A stretch of 64,000 bases of DNA from Streptomyces marianii (GTDB lineage: Bacteria; Actinomycetota; Actinomycetes; Streptomycetales; Streptomycetaceae). The notes under the pieces were generated by a model, which was not told where the DNA came from, ran no database searches, and saw only the letters and a list, made by a program, of their open reading frames with translations. Shown piece after piece: positions 60,633-64,000 of the stretch. The stretch lies in NCBI RefSeq assembly GCF_005795905.1, contig NZ_VAWE01000001.1, positions 248,001 to 312,000 on the forward strand. Direction: 5' to 3'. The translations under genes and the position numbers were made by a program. The number at the start of each line of letters is the position of its first letter. The first letter of the stretch is position 1.

Positions 60633-62233
60633 GAGCGCGTCTCCCCGTCCCTGGCTGCCAGCAGCGTGAGGTCGAAGTCCGCCAGCCGCACGCCGTGCCG
60701 GTGGATCTCGTCCCGGGCCATCTGCCCGTTCTCCCTGACCTTCTTCAGGCCCGCCCTGACCTGTTCCGAGATCTGGCCGGCTGCGTCGAGATGGCCGAGG
60801 CCCAGGAAGGTCTCGGCGTAGTCGATCATGAGGTCGAACCGCCACCACATCAGCGTCTGGCCGTCGTGAAGCCACTCGTGCACGAAGGCGTTGGCCGCGG
60901 TCAGCTCCCCCAGGCCGATGAGGCAGGACGCCATCTCGTGGGCGTGGTCCACGCGCCGGCCGGGCGGCAGCCGGTCGAAGGCCGCGGTGGCCGTCGCCCT
61001 GAGCCGCCCGGCGAAGGAGTGGATGGAGTCGTCGGCGGCTCCGGAAAGCCGGAGCCGGCCCGCCGAGGACAGCCCGCCGACGACCGACAGCTGCTTCTCG
61101 TACGCCTCCACGCGCTCCGGATCCGCGAGCGCCGCGCGCTCCAGCAGCGACAGCGCCTCCAGCGGTTCCCGCAGGTCCTGGCGGGCGATGTCGGCCGCGA
61201 GCAGCAGCAGGTCGTAGCCCGGCCGGTCGACCAGCGCCGCGTGCGCCAGCCCGAGCGCCCGGTGCGGCTCGCCCGCCTCCCGCAGCGCACGCACGGTCGT
61301 CACCGGGTCCATGGAGTGCCGAGCCGCGTCGAGCACGTCCGCCAGCCACCCCGGCTCCGCGTCGTCGGCCCCGGCACCGCGAGGCCTGGCGAGACCACCC
61401 GCCCCCTCCCGCGCCGTGCCGCGTACGTCGGCCGATCGCCCGGGTTCGGCCGCGCCCGTCCCGGCGGCGCGTAACCCGGTGAACCCGGCCAACTCGTCCC
61501 GGGCCGCGCGCACCTGCCGTACTCGGCGCATCCACACCGGCAGCCGGCCCTCGCCGCGCTGCCCGCCGAACACCCCGGAGCAGGCCGCCCGTTGCATGAG
61601 CCGCTCCGAATCGCCGTACGGCAGTGACTCGAAGCAGCGCAGGGCCGCGACGGCGAGCGCGTACACCCCGGGGTCCCGGCCGCCGGGCGGCAGGCCGCGG
61701 GCGGCCTCCGGCGTCAGATGCGCCAGCCGCTCCGGCGCGACGAACAGCTCGCCCAGCGATGGCGGGCCCCAGACAGGCAGCGGCAGCAGCAGCGGGCGGT
61801 GCCCGGCCAGGACGACGTCGGCGGGCAGCGCGACCAGGCCGGGGCCGATGCCGTCCCGCCAGCCCGGGAAAGCCCGCAGCGTGGCGGCCACGCAGGCCAG
61901 CCGGTAGGCCGGTTCCGGGTCGTCGAGGGCGTCGCCGAGGCTGCGGTCCGCGTCGGTCTCGTAACTGACGATCTGGAACCACCGGTCGCCGAACTGCCGC
62001 TGCTCACCGCGATCTTCGCGCAACACCGGCACCAGGTCGGGGCGGCGCGGGCGGGTCTGCCAGGCCAGCAGCTCGGCCCGCTGCTCGCCGCTGACCTCTT
62101 CGACCGGGATCAGCCGGTACCACCGGCGCCGGCCCGGGGCCCGGTAGAGCGACCCCCACCAGCCCGCGCCGGCGTACTCGGCGCCGAGCTCATTCTCGAC
62201 GACCCGCCGCGGATCATCGACGGCTGTCGTCAT
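60629..62233 (-). CDS. Pseudokinase-like N-terminal region plus helical repeats, Hsp70-TIR operon
   Basis: 534 residues from ATG 62233, overlapping the Hsp70 gene by 20 bp. Residues ~20-210 resemble a protein kinase fold without its catalytic residues: a strand pair GWWGSLYRAPGRRRWYRLIP, a hinge-like WFQIVSYETDADRSLGDALD, then PLPVWGPPSLGELFVAPERL and RDPGVYALAVAALRCFESLP, which mimic the APE and D-x-YALGxxxxxxL segments. No VAIK Lys, HRD or DFG is seen. Residues ~260-520 are TPR-like helices (REAGEPHRALGLAHAALVDR). It probably binds a partner, not ATP-dependent phosphorylation. The kinase comparison is my inference. Confidence 0.65.
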   Translation of the reverse strand: MTTAVDDPRRVVENELGAEYAGAGWWGSLYRAPGRRRWYRLIPVEEVSGEQRAELLAWQTRPRRPDLVPVLREDRGEQRQFGDRWFQIVSYETDADRSLGDALDDPEPAYRLACVAATLRAFPGWRDGIGPGLVALPADVVLAGHRPLLLPLPVWGPPSLGELFVAPERLAHLTPEAARGLPPGGRDPGVYALAVAALRCFESLPYGDSERLMQRAACSGVFGGQRGEGRLPVWMRRVRQVRAARDELAGFTGLRAAGTGAAEPGRSADVRGTAREGAGGLARPRGAGADDAEPGWLADVLDAARHSMDPVTTVRALREAGEPHRALGLAHAALVDRPGYDLLLLAADIARQDLREPLEALSLLERAALADPERVEAYEKQLSVVGGLSSAGRLRLSGAADDSIHSFAGRLRATATAAFDRLPPGRRVDHAHEMASCLIGLGELTAANAFVHEWLHDGQTLMWWRFDLMIDYAETFLGLGHLDAAGQISEQVRAGLKKVRENGQMARDEIHRHGVRLADFDLTLLAARDGETRS

Positions 62234-64000
62234 ACGCGTCCTCGAGCCGGTCGGCGAGATCGTCCAGGGCGTCCTCGTCGGCACCGCCGCGCACGCCGCC
62301 GAGGAAGGCCCCGAGGGCGGCGACGAGGGGCGCCGGAGCCGACCCCTCCTGCGCGGCGCGCAGGGCCTTCTTGACCACGCGGCGGTACTCGGCCGGTACG
62401 ACGGAGGGGTCGACGTCCGTGAAGGAGGCGGTCGCCTCCGGCTCGGGAGCGGGATTCGGGACCGCGGCGGTCACGGGCGGCGGAACCGTCGCGGTCACCG
62501 GCGGCGGCACGGTGAAGTCCGGCGCGGCGGCGGGCGCCGGCGTCGGGACGCCCCCGGTCCCGGAGGTCGCCGCTCCCGCTGGCCGTACCGTCCCGTACAG
62601 CTTCACCAACGCCGCTCGCCGCTCGGCCAGTTCGTCGACCTTGCCGATCGTCGTGCTCTGGTCGAAGGTGGCCTGGTACTCGCGTCCGGTGTTGGTGTGG
62701 GTGACCTGCACGCCCAGCAGCCCGTTCACGTCGAGCGAGAACTCGACCTCGAACTGGTGGTAGCCCTCGGGCCGGGGCTCGATGTCGTCGAGGTGGATGG
62801 TGCCGATGAGGGTGTTGTCGTAGACGTACTCGCCCTCGCCCTGGTAGATCGGGGCCTCGATGCGGTGGGCCTGCTCAGGGTTGACGTAGGTCTTCGTCTG
62901 GCGGGCCGGGATCTTCGTCCCGCGCGTGATCAGCGGGCTGAACCGGGCCTGCTGGACGCCGACGCCGAGGGTGTGCTCGGTGATCAGGGTGACGGTGTAG
63001 TCCTGCTCGTCCACGGACCGCTCCGCGTTGGGCCGGCTGGCGAGGTCGAACGCGTCGGTCGGCTCGAACCGGTTGGCGACGATCGCCGCGCCTCGGGCGA
63101 CCAGCGTGTCGGGGTTGGCGTCACCCCGTACGAAGCCCTCGTCCTGGTCAAAGTAGTCGAGCAGGATCTGCTTGACCCGCGGGATCCGGGTCGAACCGCC
63201 CACCAGCAGCACGGCGTTGACGTCCTCGCGCTGCACGCCCTTGGCGGTGCGGGCAAACTTCAGGGCCTCGTCGACCTGGTGCAGGGAGCGGTCGAGGATG
63301 GGCTGGATCAGCCGCTCGAAGCCAGCGCGGTCCAGCTCCAGCGGTGCCGTCGCGCCGCCGAGGTCGATGGTGGTGGTGGACCGCAGCGACAGCTGGCGCT
63401 TCGCGGCCTCCGCCGCCGCCTTGATCCGGAGCCGGTCGGTGTCCTTGGCGAGGGACTCGCCGAGCTGCTCCACGATCCACGCGGCGACCGCGTCGTCGAA
63501 GTCGCCGCCGCCCAGCCGCTGGTCGCCGGCGGTCGCGATGACCTCGATCTCGGTGTCCCGAGTCTCGATGATCGACACGTCGAAGGTGCCACCGCCGAGG
63601 TCGAAGACCAGATAGACCTGCTTCTCGGACTCGGCCCGGTCGACTCCGTAGGCGATGGCCGCGGCGGTCGGCTCGGGGATCAGCTGGCGCGGGTAGAGGC
63701 CGGCGAGCAGGGCGGCCTCCTCGGTGGCCTTCTTCTGCCGCTCCATGAAGTACGCGGGTACGGTGACTACCGCGTCATGGATGTCACCGCCGAGGGTCTG
63801 CTCGGCGATCCGCTTCATCCGCATCAGCACCAGCGCGCTGATCTCCTGCGGGCGCATCCACGCGTCGCCGAGCCGGGCCCGCACCGGGTCGTCCACCGCG
63901 TAGACACCGGCGGCGCCGAAGTGCTGGAGGAGCTCCGGCGTGAACACCGCGCCCATCTCGCGCTTGATCTCCACCAGCGCGTCACCCGCGCCGGCCGCCC
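62214..64000 (-). CDS. Hsp70/DnaK-like ATPase, N-terminus outside window
   Basis: At least 595 residues are visible and the frame is open to the window edge, so the first ATP-binding loop is missing. Seen: VVTVPAYFMERQKKATEEAA, IPEPTAAAIAYGVDRAE, YLVFDLGGGTFDVSIIETRD (phosphate 2) and NAVLLVGGSTRIPRVKQILL (adenosine). A beta substrate-binding domain follows (TEHTLGVGVQQARFSPLITR, FSLDVNGLLGVQVTHTNTGR). The helical lid of DnaK is replaced by a Pro/Val/Thr-rich linker and a short helical domain (YRRVVKKALRAAQEGSAPAP), so it is not the housekeeping chaperone. First visible gene of the operon; no grpE or dnaJ follows. Confidence 0.92.
   Translation of the reverse strand, partial: AAGAGDALVEIKREMGAVFTPELLQHFGAAGVYAVDDPVRARLGDAWMRPQEISALVLMRMKRIAEQTLGGDIHDAVVTVPAYFMERQKKATEEAALLAGLYPRQLIPEPTAAAIAYGVDRAESEKQVYLVFDLGGGTFDVSIIETRDTEIEVIATAGDQRLGGGDFDDAVAAWIVEQLGESLAKDTDRLRIKAAAEAAKRQLSLRSTTTIDLGGATAPLELDRAGFERLIQPILDRSLHQVDEALKFARTAKGVQREDVNAVLLVGGSTRIPRVKQILLDYFDQDEGFVRGDANPDTLVARGAAIVANRFEPTDAFDLASRPNAERSVDEQDYTVTLITEHTLGVGVQQARFSPLITRGTKIPARQTKTYVNPEQAHRIEAPIYQGEGEYVYDNTLIGTIHLDDIEPRPEGYHQFEVEFSLDVNGLLGVQVTHTNTGREYQATFDQSTTIGKVDELAERRAALVKLYGTVRPAGAATSGTGGVPTPAPAAAPDFTVPPPVTATVPPPVTAAVPNPAPEPEATASFTDVDPSVVPAEYRRVVKKALRAAQEGSAPAPLVAALGAFLGGVRGGADEDALDDLADRLEDAYDDSRR

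Noticed and set aside
51319..64000. Long plus-strand reading frames opposite the Hsp70-TIR operon, some several hundred codons
   Set aside because: They are high-GC shadows of the minus-strand genes. Their translations lack domains, and the minus frames carry clear Hsp70, TIR and TPR motifs with ribosome sites and overlaps.
1..64000. tRNA genes, rRNA genes or CRISPR arrays
   Set aside because: Looked for tRNA-like cloverleaf ends, rRNA conserved blocks and regularly spaced 25-40 bp repeats. The only tandem arrays are the 12-bp, 33-bp and 68-bp repeats described, which have no spacers.

Overview
The window is actinomycete DNA, almost certainly from a Streptomyces. G+C is very high with strong GC3 bias, GTG and TTG starts are common, and most operons are packed with 4-bp ATGA/GTGA overlaps. 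Families typical of the genus are frequent (DUF3040, FluC pairs, TerC, GlxA-type AraC regulators, ECF sigma factors, lysyl-oxidase-like secreted proteins). IS remnants and frame-broken genes fill the gaps between operons, as expected of a chromosome arm. No rRNA, tRNA or CRISPR array was seen.

Layout. 1-4.1 kb: a formamide module on the minus strand (fmdA, amiS, fmdB), a two-gene fluoride-channel operon, and a divergent NAD-dependent formate dehydrogenase. 4.3-6.3 kb: a small unknown gene, then fused debris of an IS481 element, an ISAs1-like transposase, an SDR, an IS256 transposase and an AraC regulator. 6.3-12.7 kb: a HIT-like protein, a three-gene ABC exporter, a secreted protein, NucA/NucB-like and methyltransferase remnants, a TMEM175-like channel and a SUKH protein. 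12.8-15.1 kb: IstB and IS4 remnants, a DUF1232 protein, and a decayed amine-oxidase/EamA pair. 15.3-24 kb: TerC, a retropepsin-like lipoprotein, an S2P-CBS protease, DUF3040, a uronate-dehydrogenase-like SDR, a DUF2975/XRE pair with a perfect 21-bp palindrome, and an endonuclease-VII-type nuclease. 24.3-29.3 kb: a class E/F-type sortase and companion, an ECF sigma factor with a membrane partner, PhoD, and a small secreted protein. 29.4-30.5 kb: two MITE-like elements next to and inside a ruined replication-relaxation gene.

30.8-42.4 kb is the metabolic centrepiece. A P450 and a crotonase are followed by six tightly coupled genes with the same content and order as I recall for the lipstatin operon lstABCDEF: two KAS-III-like proteins, a beta-lactone-synthetase-type acyl-CoA synthetase, a 3beta-HSD-type reductase, an NRPS and a formyltransferase. 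The expected product is a lipid beta-lactone carrying an N-formyl amino acid ester. 43-51 kb holds a lysyl-oxidase-like secreted protein, a methyltransferase, an Old Yellow Enzyme with a divergent MarR regulator, a saccharopine-dehydrogenase-like protein with a divergent GlxA regulator, and further remnants.

51.3-64 kb (minus strand, running off the window) is a seven-gene overlapping operon: an Hsp70 family ATPase, a pseudokinase-like/helical-repeat protein, a membrane-anchored TPR protein, a 98-aa protein, a TPR protein, a TIR/beta-propeller protein with an intact NADase-type glutamate, and a 1255-aa TPR protein. I read it as a chaperone-gated TIR effector system. It is the best candidate here for an undescribed conflict or stress-response system. 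Both window edges cut genes: fmdA loses its C-terminus and the Hsp70 gene its N-terminus.
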